A stretch of DNA of 64,000 nucleotides from MPNP01 sp965116235 (GTDB lineage Bacteria > Pseudomonadota > Alphaproteobacteria > Rhodobacterales > Rhodobacteraceae). The notes beneath the pieces were generated by a model. The model did no database searches. It was not told the DNA's origin and worked only from the letters and a program-made list of their open reading frames with translations. The stretch covers positions 1,054,001 to 1,118,000 of the forward strand of contig OZ220496.1 of assembly GCA_965116235.1 (NCBI GenBank), in the 5' to 3' direction. Each line of letters opens with the position of its first letter. The stretch's first letter is position 1. The position numbers were made by a program, and so were the translations under genes. Positions 46,518 to 55,726 of the stretch are shown here, piece by piece.

Positions 46518-48503
46518 TCAACTGTACGTGTAGCCTGGCCAAGAAAAAATTTGTGAAATTTGTGAATTCTCTACAGCACCATTTAGCACGTTTGCGAATT
46601 CTTCATCACCAAGTTCATCACGGCACAATTCTTCCAAATCACGCAACGTATCTCGGCATCCTTGCGTCATCTCTGAGCCAGACAGTTTGGGCAAGAGACG
46701 CATGTTAATCTGATCAATCATTGGTCTTCGCCAGTCATCATCACCGGGATAGAGATTGATATAGGATCTGATACTTTGAGCAATCCTGTAGCCGAAGCCT
46801 CTGTCGGCGTTCTTCATCAATGCAGCAAGCTGACCTATGACTTTATCAACTTCTGCATCGTCCACAGCCACATTGTTTCCATCGTTGGACCATTCGAACC
46901 AAATCTCGTATGGAAGGTACCCGTCAGCATTAGCCGTACCTGCATCTGGAGGTTGGATAAACTTTTGGATATTTGCCGGGTCAGGCGTTGCAAAACGGAT
47001 TGAATTTGCCCGGTCAAGCACCTTGTCCGAAAGTGCCTGTGTAGTCTCATCTTCGTTCAGTGTTCCAATCCAGAGTACATTGTATGGGGCATAAAGATGT
47101 TGAGGGATTTCTCCCTTCGCATAAGGCAGGTCAATGGAGATAACTGCGTCAGGGTCTGGAACTTCCGGTATTTGTCTAGATCCACGCATCTCAAGCCGTG
47201 AAAGAAACTCGGAGAAATAATACTCCGTACGAGCGAGGTTCATTTCGTCAAGCAGGATGATGAGCATCCTTTGACTCCAGTCAATTTCTGGATTTATTCC
47301 AATATTTTTAGCAAAATTCTTATCGAAATGGCCAAGAGCTCGCGCCCTGTCCGTGGGTCTATATCGCTCAGATACGAAGTCGTAGAAACCTAGAAGATCC
47401 TGCGGTGAATCCCAACCAGGTTCCACGGGAACATGTAAGAAGTAAATCCCAAAGAAACGGGCATATTCTCTTGGAAGCTGGCTTTTTCCAGTACCACTCA
47501 AGCCGCTCAATACTGTCAGGGGAGAAAGCTGATTTACCTTCAGTGCTGTATGAAACGCCCGGACAATCCGCTCCGGATAATTCATATGCCTTTCATGTAA
47601 ACTCTTATGGAACCTATTGAGCAATTCTTCTTCGCTCATCTCGTTTAGATCAGTGCGTTCATCTTCATATCCCTCAAGACATTTTGGCTTGCTTCTGAAA
47701 GCCTCAAGCTTGTCTATCGTCGGCTGTTTTGCCTCGTCATGTTCCTTTTTAAGGTCGTTAATTTTTTGCTCTAACTCACCAACCCTTACAGTCATCAGAG
47801 TTTTTTTCGATTCTAAATCCTCAACCTCGCCTACGAGCTTGTCCTTCTGGTCTTTTTTGTCCTCCAGTTGATTGAGTTCCTGCTGTCGCTTATTGATCAT
47901 TTCATTCCAAACCTCGCTGTCCGGATCGAGAATTTCCGGCGGATATCCGTCCAGTTTGGTCTGAACTCCCGAAAGCCGACGAGTCGCTTCCAAAAGTCTA
48001 GCCTCCAGTTCATCATATTCTTGTTTGCGATTTTTGAGAAGTTCTTCCCATTCGTCATCTGGGCCAGTGATTGGTGCGGGATAACCGTTTAGTTCCGCCT
48101 TGGTTTTTTCGAGAGTGGCTAGAACCTCAGCAAGCATATGCACAGCTTCGTTGCGCCTGCTTTCAAGATCATTTATTCGACGATCTTCCTCAACGATGAA
48201 ATCATCTAAATCCTGACGCATCTTGTCGAGTTTTTCGTGATCTTGCTTGACCTTATTGTACTCATCAATTGCTTTGGTGGCACTGATTGCTTCCCTTTGA
48301 ATTTCCTCCTTTTCCTGCAGTTTTGTTTCGACCGCGACCTTTAAATCAGCAATCTTCTCTTCCCATGCTGCAGCGGAGATCTGATCACCGGCTTTGACCA
48401 ATCTTCCAGCAATGAACGCAACCACAAACAGGGGGACGTACGCAACGAGGAGTATTACCCAAGCATAAGGCAGCAGTTCTGCCATACTGATTCCAAAAAT
48501 CAT
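46518..48503 (-). CDS. membrane-anchored coiled-coil McrB-type AAA+ ATPase
   Basis: A 661-residue protein. Residues about 8-34 form one membrane segment (LLPYAWVILLVAYVPLFVV). Residues 40-270 are a charged coiled coil. From about 300 comes an AAA+ domain of the McrB/MoxR type: GLSGTGKSQLPREYARFFG (Walker A, 334-341), LIILLDEMNLARTEYYFSEF (Walker B), and GTLNEDETTQALSDKVLDRA (sensor). GTP- or ATP-driven McrB motors activate a partner nuclease. Its start overlaps the upstream gene by four bases. The domain order recalls the coiled-coil McrBC relatives called CoCoNuTs. Confidence 0.82.
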   Translation of the reverse strand: MIFGISMAELLPYAWVILLVAYVPLFVVAFIAGRLVKAGDQISAAAWEEKIADLKVAVETKLQEKEEIQREAISATKAIDEYNKVKQDHEKLDKMRQDLDDFIVEEDRRINDLESRRNEAVHMLAEVLATLEKTKAELNGYPAPITGPDDEWEELLKNRKQEYDELEARLLEATRRLSGVQTKLDGYPPEILDPDSEVWNEMINKRQQELNQLEDKKDQKDKLVGEVEDLESKKTLMTVRVGELEQKINDLKKEHDEAKQPTIDKLEAFRSKPKCLEGYEDERTDLNEMSEEELLNRFHKSLHERHMNYPERIVRAFHTALKVNQLSPLTVLSGLSGTGKSQLPREYARFFGIYFLHVPVEPGWDSPQDLLGFYDFVSERYRPTDRARALGHFDKNFAKNIGINPEIDWSQRMLIILLDEMNLARTEYYFSEFLSRLEMRGSRQIPEVPDPDAVISIDLPYAKGEIPQHLYAPYNVLWIGTLNEDETTQALSDKVLDRANSIRFATPDPANIQKFIQPPDAGTANADGYLPYEIWFEWSNDGNNVAVDDAEVDKVIGQLAALMKNADRGFGYRIAQSIRSYINLYPGDDDWRRPMIDQINMRLLPKLSGSEMTQGCRDTLRDLEELCRDELGDEEFANVLNGAVENSQISQIFSWPGYTYS

Positions 48504-50089
48504 TGGTTTGCCGGTTGTGGTACAGGTTGCACTTTCGAGCTTGCGGTCCGTCCCGCTGCATCAAGATTTTCAATCAAGGATCGAATCCGTTGATGCGTAG
48601 CTTCTTCAAGCTGATTTAAACGCGAGAGACTTGCTTCTCGGTCTTCCAAATTTACTTCTGTTCGTGTCAAATCGTTTCTCAGTCGTGTAACTCTATCCGC
48701 TACAACCCGTTCTTGGTCAGTAATTCTCTCAAGTTCCGCCCGCCTGGAGGCAAGCAAATTTTTGGTTTCGGTCAAGTCGGCCTTGTTTCGGTCCAACTCT
48801 TGGTTGAGCAACGATAGCTCGTCTTTTTTCTGAGCAATGGAGACGAGATTTTCATCGACTAATCTTCGCAACTCATCAAGTCGGGATTGCTGTGCAGCAA
48901 TTCGGTCAGAAAGCGCATCGCGATCAGTTTTAAGGCTCTGCTGTCTCATTGTTAACTCGGTTACAGACGTCTGGAGCGTATCCCGATCAGACGTGAGAGA
49001 ATCGACTTCCTTCATCAATCGATATCGCTCTGCGCTCGCTCGCTCTTCTTCAACCTGAAGACTTGGCAATTCACGACTGATTTTTGCGTGTTGCTCTACA
49101 TCAATCCTCAGCTTTTCAAGTTTTTCTGAGCTTTCCGTAAGCGCCGCGTTGACTCGTGCATTTTCATCCTCAAGACCCTGCTTGCGTATAACAAGGGAGG
49201 CAACGGATGTCTGAAGCGTATCCCGATCTGCCGTGAGAGAATCGACTTCCTTCATCAATCGATCTCGTTCTGCTCTCGCTCGCTCTTCTTCAACCTGAAG
49301 ACCTGGCAATTCACGACTGATTTTCGTGTGTTGCTCTACCTCTATCCTCAGTTTTTCAAGTTTTTCTGCGTTTTCCATAAGCGCCGCGCTGTTCCGTGCA
49401 ATGTCATCTTCCAGACCTTGCTTACGCGTAACAAGGGAAGCAACAGATGTCTGTAATGTATCGTGGTCAGCCCTGAGGGAATCGACTTCCTTTACTAATC
49501 GATTCCGCTCTGCGCGTGCTCTTGCCTCTTCAGCCTGCAAGCCTGGCAACTCGAGTTGCATGGTTCTGTACAATTCTTCCTCTTTTCTCAGACTTTCAAG
49601 TTGCGTTGTGTTTTCCGTTACCAACTCGTTGATCCGTTCGATTTCACCCTCAAGGCTTTGCTTGCGTGTGTCAAGCGAGTTGACCACCAACTGTAAAGCG
49701 TCCCGATCCGATGAAAGAGAATTCACCTCTTTCACAAGCCGGTCCCGCTCACCTCGTGCCCTTGTTTCTTCAGCCTGCAAACCAAGGAGCTCTTGGCTAA
49801 GTGCGTTGGCCTCATCAATCACAGAGTGCCTACTCTCATTCAGGCTCTCTAATTCGACTTTTAGTTGTGCTATCCTTTTCTGCAACGAGTTACGCTCGGT
49901 CCGCAAACCCGGTAAAGTCGCATTGATCTCAGCGAGTTCCTTTCGATTTTCAGGTAGTGTCCCGATTTCCTGGGTGAGAGCGGCATGGACGAGCCCCAAG
50001 CATAAGACAGAAACTATAATGCATACGACTGCTAGCCCGATAGGGCGAAACAAGCGAATTGTTGATCGATCAGCAAGGGTTTTTGTCAT
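48500..50089 (-). CDS. membrane protein with long coiled coil of 80-residue repeats
   Basis: A 529-residue protein. One N-terminal membrane segment (IGLAVVCIIVSVLCLGLVHAAL, about 18-38) anchors a continuous coiled coil. Residues 100-419 are four tandem units of 80 residues, each like ELPGLQVEEERARAERDRL followed by MKEVDSLTADRDTLQTSV. The C-terminal 110 residues continue the coil without repeats. It probably spans from the membrane to a partner as a rod or sensor; no enzyme motif is present. Both ends are coupled to neighbours by four-base overlaps. Confidence 0.82.
   Translation of the reverse strand: MTKTLADRSTIRLFRPIGLAVVCIIVSVLCLGLVHAALTQEIGTLPENRKELAEINATLPGLRTERNSLQKRIAQLKVELESLNESRHSVIDEANALSQELLGLQAEETRARGERDRLVKEVNSLSSDRDALQLVVNSLDTRKQSLEGEIERINELVTENTTQLESLRKEEELYRTMQLELPGLQAEEARARAERNRLVKEVDSLRADHDTLQTSVASLVTRKQGLEDDIARNSAALMENAEKLEKLRIEVEQHTKISRELPGLQVEEERARAERDRLMKEVDSLTADRDTLQTSVASLVIRKQGLEDENARVNAALTESSEKLEKLRIDVEQHAKISRELPSLQVEEERASAERYRLMKEVDSLTSDRDTLQTSVTELTMRQQSLKTDRDALSDRIAAQQSRLDELRRLVDENLVSIAQKKDELSLLNQELDRNKADLTETKNLLASRRAELERITDQERVVADRVTRLRNDLTRTEVNLEDREASLSRLNQLEEATHQRIRSLIENLDAAGRTASSKVQPVPQPANQ
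48833..49792 (-). repeat. four tandem 240-bp direct repeats in the coiled-coil gene
   Basis: The phrase GAATCGACTTCCTTCATCAA and close variants recur at about 48999, 49239, 49479 and 49719, exactly 240 bases apart. The two middle units are the most alike, suggesting recent duplication or conversion. Copy number could vary between strains without breaking the frame. Confidence 0.85.
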
Positions 50090-51027
50090 GAGTCCTCCTC
50101 AGCGATAGAACCTATCCCGTTTAGGGGATAGGTCGATTTCAACTCTTTGAAAATGCTTTCAACGCATTGCAACGGATTCTCCTCAACCTCGTCAGCCCAG
50201 AAACGAACCGGCCTCCAGCCAAGATGCCTAAGCACGTCATTGCGGCGTTGATCGAACCGCCGATATACGCCTGGTGATTCCTCGTGCCAATGTCGTCCAT
50301 CAACCTCTATGTCAAGCCGTCTTGGTATCCCATCTATCCGCCGAATGACAGCGAAATCCAAAAAAAATTGTGCTACTGGAAACTGTGGAACAGGATGAAG
50401 TCCCTTGCTCACGAGAACTTCACCAAATCGATTTTCAATTCGAGAGCTGGCGGGGAGTGGTCGGAGTACCGGTTCCTCCAGCAGCATACGGCGTTTTTGG
50501 GCTTCGTCATACAAGCTGTCTCCTTTCACAAGGTTAGACCCAAGTGCTGCAATGACGTGGACAATTAGCCTGCGACTGCGGGCAACTCGTAGCAGTCGAT
50601 CAAATCCCTGGTCGCTGGAGTGATGCTGCCTCCAGTCGCGTTCAATGAGAAGCAAATCAGGCCTTTTATTCCGTGACTCAATGAGGTTTGCAACCTTTTC
50701 GAAAGACTCCTCGTCTGCCTGAAGAATTGAAATGTTTCCCGCCTCGCGTCGGGCTAACTCAAGTTCGGTGGTCGCAACCTCTTTGGTCGTTTGCTCATCA
50801 CCAACAAAAGTCCATCCGAATCTACTTGGCCGTCTTAATCGCCATCTGTTGAACCCATTCAGGGTCAGTTCACCACGAACCAGGGCCTGACGGATTGCAG
50901 CCAAGCGTTCAGTTGCGGTTACCTTTGGCCGGAAGGAACGCAATCGACCACCCAAGGGACGTCGCAGCATTCGTCCATGCTGTTCTATAGGCGAAAAGCT
51001 GGCGTGGGCGCTTTGCTCAAAACTCAT
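50086..51027 (-). CDS. DUF559/Vsr-like endonuclease, first gene of the operon
   Basis: A 313-residue protein. The C-terminal third is a Vsr/DUF559-type nuclease: FLDFAVIRRIDG, RRLDIEVDGRHWHEE (catalytic Asp/Glu and His), RRNDVLRHLGWRPVRFWADEV. The middle part (RPDLLLIERDWRQ, RLIVHVIAALGSNL) may be a helicase-associated or regulatory fold. The stop overlaps the next start by four bases. As the leading gene of a McrB-containing operon it is the likely DNA-cutting effector. Confidence 0.78.
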   Translation of the reverse strand: MSFEQSAHASFSPIEQHGRMLRRPLGGRLRSFRPKVTATERLAAIRQALVRGELTLNGFNRWRLRRPSRFGWTFVGDEQTTKEVATTELELARREAGNISILQADEESFEKVANLIESRNKRPDLLLIERDWRQHHSSDQGFDRLLRVARSRRLIVHVIAALGSNLVKGDSLYDEAQKRRMLLEEPVLRPLPASSRIENRFGEVLVSKGLHPVPQFPVAQFFLDFAVIRRIDGIPRRLDIEVDGRHWHEESPGVYRRFDQRRNDVLRHLGWRPVRFWADEVEENPLQCVESIFKELKSTYPLNGIGSIAEEDS

Positions 51028-51671
51028 ACAAGATTTTCAGGGTGTTAAGAAAAACAACTAAAAAATATTCAAATCCCTAAGCGTTTCAATTCTCCAGCAG
51101 AATTTTCGTGACCCCAATTTCTTGAGGTGCGTGTACCGCTCGTACTGTTTCACAAATTTCTTGATGAACCTTGCACAGTCAACCCGATTCGAGCTGAATG
51201 GGCTGTTGATACCAAGGTGACATGCCACATGTCACAAGAATTCTGCGAGGCAAGACGCGGAGTACACTTCTGGTGCGACGGTCTACGAAACTGGCTACAT
51301 CCCAATTGCGATCAGGGCAAATCGTTCCAAAGAGAAGGCGGGTTGGCACTGCCATGAGACTGCATCAACCATCTTGGCGAAGTTCGCGACGGTTCACGGA
51401 AGCAGAACAAAACGCTTTGACGCTGTCCCTGCTGCATGAAACCAAGTCCGGCTTGGGGCTCTTCACTCTCCGGGCACGTTTGCAACAACTGCAAAGGAAA
51501 CCGCAACTCTGTAAATGTTGGTATCGGTGTACATAACCTTTCGCCCGCCCCTTTCGCAGACTTTGAGGCACACGCGAACGGGTTCCAACCAGTCCAAGTC
51601 ATGCGGAGCCAGAGCCACAAGCTCATCTCTTCTCCGCCCAGCCGACGGCAGGGGCAGAATGACTTCGGTGT
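51028..51671. other. no supported gene; operon upstream region
   Basis: Holds the presumed promoter of the five-gene minus-strand operon near 51030-51100 (AT-rich, no clear hexamer pair) and short unrecognised frames further on. Confidence 0.35.
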
Positions 51672-52196
51672 TTAGCTTGCTGCTTCGCCGGATTTCAGCC
51701 GTGGGTTCAATGTCTTCAGCCTCTTGGAAAAAGCGGCGTCAAGCTTTTCGATATGATCGCCCAACCACCGGATCATTTCAGGCCAGGTTTCCCTGTTGTA
51801 GCCTTCAAACGCTTCGGCGAATTGAACCCTGCTTGATTTTTTATCGTTCATGCGTTGCCAATCCAGATCCGATCCGAATGCCTCATTGATCTCGCTACGC
51901 GCTTCGGCCAGTTGATCGTAAAGCCACTTGTTTTCATCCCTAGATGCCCGGTCGAGAACGAGTTCGACACGGGCTTCTCTACCACCGAAAACCAGACTGT
52001 AGGAACAACGAGCTACACCGGTACCCCTTCTCAAGTGATAGCTCTTGGTTGGGCTGATGTTCTGATAAAGGGACGGAGCGCGCTCTCGGAGTGCTTCAAG
52101 GGCTTGTTCCCAAAATTCCAGCCTGAGCTTGTGTCGGCGTTGCTGAGCCCCCTGAGCGGTCTTTTCCTCGGTTTCCTTTGTCGCCATTCCAATCAT
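51672..52196 (-). CDS. DUF4268-domain protein, probably N-terminally truncated
   Basis: A 174-residue protein. HKLRLEFWEQALEALRER, ARVELVLDRASRDENKWLYDQL, EINEAFGSDLDWQRMNDKKSSRV and WPEMIRWLGDHIEKLDAAF follow the DUF4268 pattern. In full-length relatives this domain follows a nuclease-like N-terminus, which is absent. The start lies within a dozen bases of the truncated autotransporter barrel on the other strand, so a rearrangement probably cut the gene here. Confidence 0.75.
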   Translation of the reverse strand: MIGMATKETEEKTAQGAQQRRHKLRLEFWEQALEALRERAPSLYQNISPTKSYHLRRGTGVARCSYSLVFGGREARVELVLDRASRDENKWLYDQLAEARSEINEAFGSDLDWQRMNDKKSSRVQFAEAFEGYNRETWPEMIRWLGDHIEKLDAAFSKRLKTLNPRLKSGEAAS

Positions 52197-52207
52197 GAAA
52201 TCTGCCG

Positions 52208-52864
52208 CTTCTGGCGTGGGATGTCAAGCAGACCGACTTTGAGGCGGGTCTGGAGGTGCCGACCGATGATCGTCTGGTGCTGGGCGTGAGTGCCCATTAC
52301 CGGCAGAGCGAGGCCACCGTCAAGAGGGGTGGCACCATGGAAGCGAGCGGCACTGGTGTGGGCGTGTCCCTGACCTGGACGGATGACAGCGGGCTGTATG
52401 TGGACGGCCAGCTGAGCTACGCCCGGTTCTCTGATGTCGCGCTGATGTCCATGGGAGACATGACCGTGATTCCGCGTGGAGGTCTGTCCTGGTCATCGGC
52501 AGACATGGACGCCTTTGATGAACCAACTAGGCTTGATGGGGCCGGTCTGGTCACCCCCGGCACCAATCAGAGTGTTAGGGGTCGTGTCGGCGTACTGGCC
52601 GAACTGGGTCCCAAGAATGCCGACCGTCGGCTGTATGCGTCGGTGGATCTGGAGCATGAGTTCTCGTCCAAACATGCGGTGATGGTGGCCGGCACCCGGC
52701 TGGCGACCGAGGTAAAGCCGACCTGGGTGCGTCTGGGCGTGGGTGGGGCGATGTCTCTTGGCGACCGCGACACAACGATGCTGACAGGGGATGCCTTTTA
52801 TGCGACGGCGGGGAGCGACAATACTCATTTTGGCGGCGGTCTGTCCGTGACCTTCCGCTTCTGA
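52208..52864 (+). pseudogene. truncated second copy of the autotransporter barrel
   Basis: From WDVKQTDFEAGLEVPTDDRL onward the frame closely follows the last third of the autotransporter at 10191-12947, ending GGGLSVTFRF. About 28 residues are missing in the middle (VALMSMGDMTVIPR against ...GQPMSMGGLTVIPR). No start, signal or passenger is present. Bases after the stop (CTGATCTGGAGACTGAAGGC) also match those after the full gene. It could serve as a silent donor for recombination or simply be debris. Confidence 0.85.
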
Positions 52865-53409
52865 TCTGGAGACTGAAGGCCGTTGGGGTGCGGGGTGATG
52901 CCGGTTGTCGGCATCGGTACAAGCCGGTGGCGGGAACCCGTCATGATGCGGCCCAAGACACGACCGTACTTCACCGTCACCGTACAGGACGATGGGTTTA
53001 TCGGGTGTCGGAAGGCCAAGAACATCGCAAGCAAACTTGGACGGCCTTCATGTCGTACCGGCAGCCGGTCGAGTAGGGTCATGAAGGCCGATGAGACGAT
53101 GTGGTCCAACAAGCGACAGTCTCATGTGGACCCCGCCGTCTGAAGCCTGAAAACCGTCGATCAGAAAGTCTGGCTAGTCGATCAGCGTCGGGCTTGTCGG
53201 GGATGCATCCATGTTCGGCTGGGCATGCGGGTCTGATATGTCAAATGGCTCCTGTGTGCGGACGGACAATCCCGTTTGTTCCATGATGACGGGATCCCGG
53301 CGCGACCATCGGTCGGGGCACCAACGACTCCATTATCCTAAGCCCGACACAAGGCAATCATCCGACATACGCCCGACGGCCGACCGGTTTTTTGCTTGGC
53401 TGGACCGAC
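52865..53409. other. no supported gene
   Basis: GC-rich debris with short frames on both strands; nothing recognisable. Confidence 0.4.
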
Positions 53410-53570
53410 GATGATACCGACCCCGCTGCAGGAGCGGGCCTTGGAGCTTCTGGGCGTGTGCATCACCTGAAATCTGCCCTGCCGGACGCCATCCCAAAGT
53501 AAAAATAGCGCTTGTGCTTGCAAGGTTGCAGAAATTCAACTTTGGAAGTTCGGGTTAAAGGTTATCCGCT
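53410..53570 (+). repeat. dispersed repeat, copy 2 (partner at 13412-13557)
   Basis: Carries the tail IPTPLQERALELLGVCIT with stop, GGACGCCATCCCAAAGT and TTTGGAAGTTCGGG in the same order as copy 1. It lacks the nine-C run found in copy 1. Confidence 0.6.
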
Positions 53571-53663
53571 TGGGTGTCAGAGGAAGCATATCCCTTCCTT
53601 TCAGGAGCAGTTGCCAAGGTTGAGCCTGAATGCAAGATTTGTGTCAAGGATGCAGTCATATTG

Positions 53664-54051
53664 ATCGAATATCCCTCAAGAAGTTCCATTCCTTGACTAT
53701 ATCAAAGCAGAAATAAAGTTAGAATTCGGTGCTCGTTCTACTGGGAAGCCATGTTTGCCGAGAGATGTCGAATGCGACATTACCCAGCACGTGAAAGAAA
53801 TATCCTTTCCAACTTCAACTCCCAGAGTCATGACGGTAGAACGTACCTTTTGGAAAAAAGCCATAGCCGCCCATGTATATTGCAGACAAGAAAGCCTACG
53901 AGGTAAGGGTTATGCTCGTCATTGGTACGATATAACACGCCTGGTTGCTACCGGATATGCCGAGGCAGCCGTGAAAGATCGCCCGGTTGCTAAGGCAGTT
54001 GCTGCCCACAAATCCTTGTTTTTCGAGAAAAAGATGCGTCTGGTAAGCTGA
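53664..54051 (+). pseudogene. AbiEii-type nucleotidyltransferase toxin, C-terminal remnant
   Basis: An open frame without a start: PQEVPFLDYIKAEIKLEFGARSTGKP, then VMTVERTFWKKAIAAHVYC, GYARHWYDITRLVATGYAEAA. The EFGAR, ERTFWEK-like and RHWYD segments are typical of AbiEii/AbiGii toxin family proteins. The N-terminal catalytic half and the antitoxin gene are missing. It ends just before the IS630 fragment. Confidence 0.65.
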
Positions 54052-54116
54052 TCAATTACCATGAAGCTATTTCTGGTGGCCTTCAGTTGCTGCCAAAGGG
54101 CCAAGCTCGCGTTGTT

Positions 54117-54691
54117 CTAGTGGTTTGACATTATTGAATTGATGGATAGAGCGAATGCAGCTTGATACGCGCCTCGGCTGCCGTAAACCGCCACTTCACC
54201 GGACGCGGGTCCGCATTGATGGCCGCCGGCCATGCCGCCACCTCGCGGGTCCGCGTCTCCCGGTCCGCCAGACGCCGGGACAGACACTGGCGGCTCAACA
54301 CGCTGATCTCGCTTTCCGCGATGTTTAGCCCGCTCCCGTGCTTGGGCGTGTGGTGCACCTCAAAGCGGCGGCTCAGCCGCCGGGCCTCCTTGGGGGGATA
54401 GACATGATACCGGCTGGACAGCTTGTGCGTGTTTAGATTGTCCATCACCAGCACGATCTTCCGGTCCGGAAAGTGCACATTCGCCAGGTCCGCCAGCAGG
54501 GTCGCGAAGTCGGCCGTGGTGCGGCGCTCGGTGACCTTCACAGGACGCCAGCCCAGCAGCGGGGCACACACCATGAACAGGTTGGCCGTGCCGTTGCGTT
54601 CATACTCGCAGTCGATACGAGCCGGCTGTCCTGGTTCCATCGGCACCGCCGTACGCACCTCCTTGATCATCAATTCAACGGTGTTCAACTA
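54117..54691 (-). mobile_element. IS630-family element, 5'-truncated
   Basis: The terminal sequence CTAGTGGTTTGACA at 54117-54130 marks one end, with the CTAG/TA context usual for IS630. The transposase lacks its N-terminal DNA-binding half, and the element abuts a short inverted-repeat unit at 54692. Confidence 0.6.
54131..54688 (-). CDS. IS630-family transposase, C-terminal part
   Basis: A 185-residue frame covering most of a DDE_3 domain: IDCEYERNGTANLFM, KIVLVMDNLNTHKLSS (catalytic Asp), HHTPKHGSGLNIAESEISVLSRQ (catalytic Glu). The first Asp and the helix-turn-helix region are absent, so the protein is probably inactive. Confidence 0.8.
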   Translation of the reverse strand: MNTVELMIKEVRTAVPMEPGQPARIDCEYERNGTANLFMVCAPLLGWRPVKVTERRTTADFATLLADLANVHFPDRKIVLVMDNLNTHKLSSRYHVYPPKEARRLSRRFEVHHTPKHGSGLNIAESEISVLSRQCLSRRLADRETRTREVAAWPAAINADPRPVKWRFTAAEARIKLHSLYPSIQ

Positions 54692-54895
54692 CTAGTGGTC
54701 AGTAAGAAACAAAAGCTTTCAATTCTGGTGATGTGTAAGCGACTGTTTTCAGTCATTCCCGCATCTTTGCAGCTCGTGAACGGATCCTGGCCACACCGAG
54801 GTCAAGCTGATCCGATCAGTCATATGGAACAGAACGCATGTCGATCTTACCAAGTTCTGAAACGTTAGTAGCGAATGATTAAAACTGACCACTAG
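54692..54895. repeat. short inverted-repeat element (MITE-like)
   Basis: CTAGTGGTCAGT at 54692-54703 is repeated inverted as ACTGACCACTAG at 54884-54895, a perfect 12-base pair of ends enclosing 204 bases without a gene. The ends share CTAGTGGT with the adjacent IS630 end, so it may be mobilised by such a transposase. Confidence 0.6.
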
Positions 54896-55085
54896 CCAAT
54901 GATTACGACAATATGATCCGTTCAGGAATGTTAATGGACACTCCCGAATCCTTTGACAGCCTAACGATGGTGTGTAATCAACTGGAAGAAGAGCGCAGCA
55001 TAGTGGCAGGGTAAAACAGGAGTGCTTTTGAGTTGGCTGAAATCGTGTTCTTGACCCTTTGATGATAACCGTTTGATCGCTGTCA

Positions 55086-55246
55086 ATGGCGGTGTTCGAT
55101 TATGACGATGAATGATTGATTGTTCTGTATTACATTCAGAATTGGTTCTCTGTCATTGTCCGGATCAGGACGAAAGAGTGTTATTTGCACCATGCTCACT
55201 CGAAAGAACAACAAAAGGGAGTTGGAAAGATATGTCAACGGTTAAA
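55086..55246 (+). pseudogene. brnT toxin gene with internal deletion
   Basis: ATG 55086 gives MAVFDYDDE and stops; BrnT toxins open with a similar F(E/D)(Y/F)D(D/E)x(K) segment. In another frame the last codons read CTMLTRKNNKRELERYVNG, like the ISARKATKRE...Y ending of BrnT, and overlap the start of the downstream antitoxin gene as in normal brnTA operons. The middle of the toxin is missing. Confidence 0.45.
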
Positions 55247-55459
55247 ATGACCATCGATCCTAAGAATCCGTCCAAGCCTTCAAAACAGGACTTGGCACGG
55301 TTCGATGCCATTAAGGACGATGCCATTGATTACTCGGACATTCCAGAGTTGGGCAGAGATTTCTTTGAAAAGGCGAAGAAAGTGAATGACACAGTCCGAA
55401 TGGATACCGACAGTGCAAGTGGTACAAGGCCCAAGGTAGTGCGCGTCAAGCCACAATGA
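55232..55459 (+). CDS. BrnA-like antitoxin
   Basis: 75 residues from ATG 55232 (GGAAAG upstream). LARFDAIKDDAIDYSDIPELGRDFFEKAKKV matches the BrnA/CopG antitoxin core (IDYSDIPEL and so on). The C-terminus is short, so DNA-binding parts may be reduced. It appears intact although the toxin upstream is destroyed. Confidence 0.65.
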   Translation: MSTVKMTIDPKNPSKPSKQDLARFDAIKDDAIDYSDIPELGRDFFEKAKKVNDTVRMDTDSASGTRPKVVRVKPQ

Positions 55460-55726
55460 ATGCTGTTCCTCAGACTTTTGACACTCTGTAGGCGATATGC
55501 CGGTTTCTTGAGAGCCCGCAATCGTAGACATTTGGACTTTCAAGAAAAGCCAAACCGTCAAACTCGAGTGTAACCCGCTTCGAGTTACGACAATGAGGGT
55601 CAGAATGCCAGATGCAGCCCATCATGCCATGGTATTGACAATTGATTGCTGAAGAGGAATGTCGGAACCTTGAACGAGCGGCGGAATAGTGAAAAGCTGT
55701 CGCTTGAAGTCGTGAGGTTTGGGCCG

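Noticed and set aside
48833..49792. Possible CRISPR-like array because of regular repeats
   Set aside because: The period is 240 bases, in frame with a coiled-coil protein, with no short repeats or unique spacers. No CRISPR array or cas gene was seen anywhere in the window.
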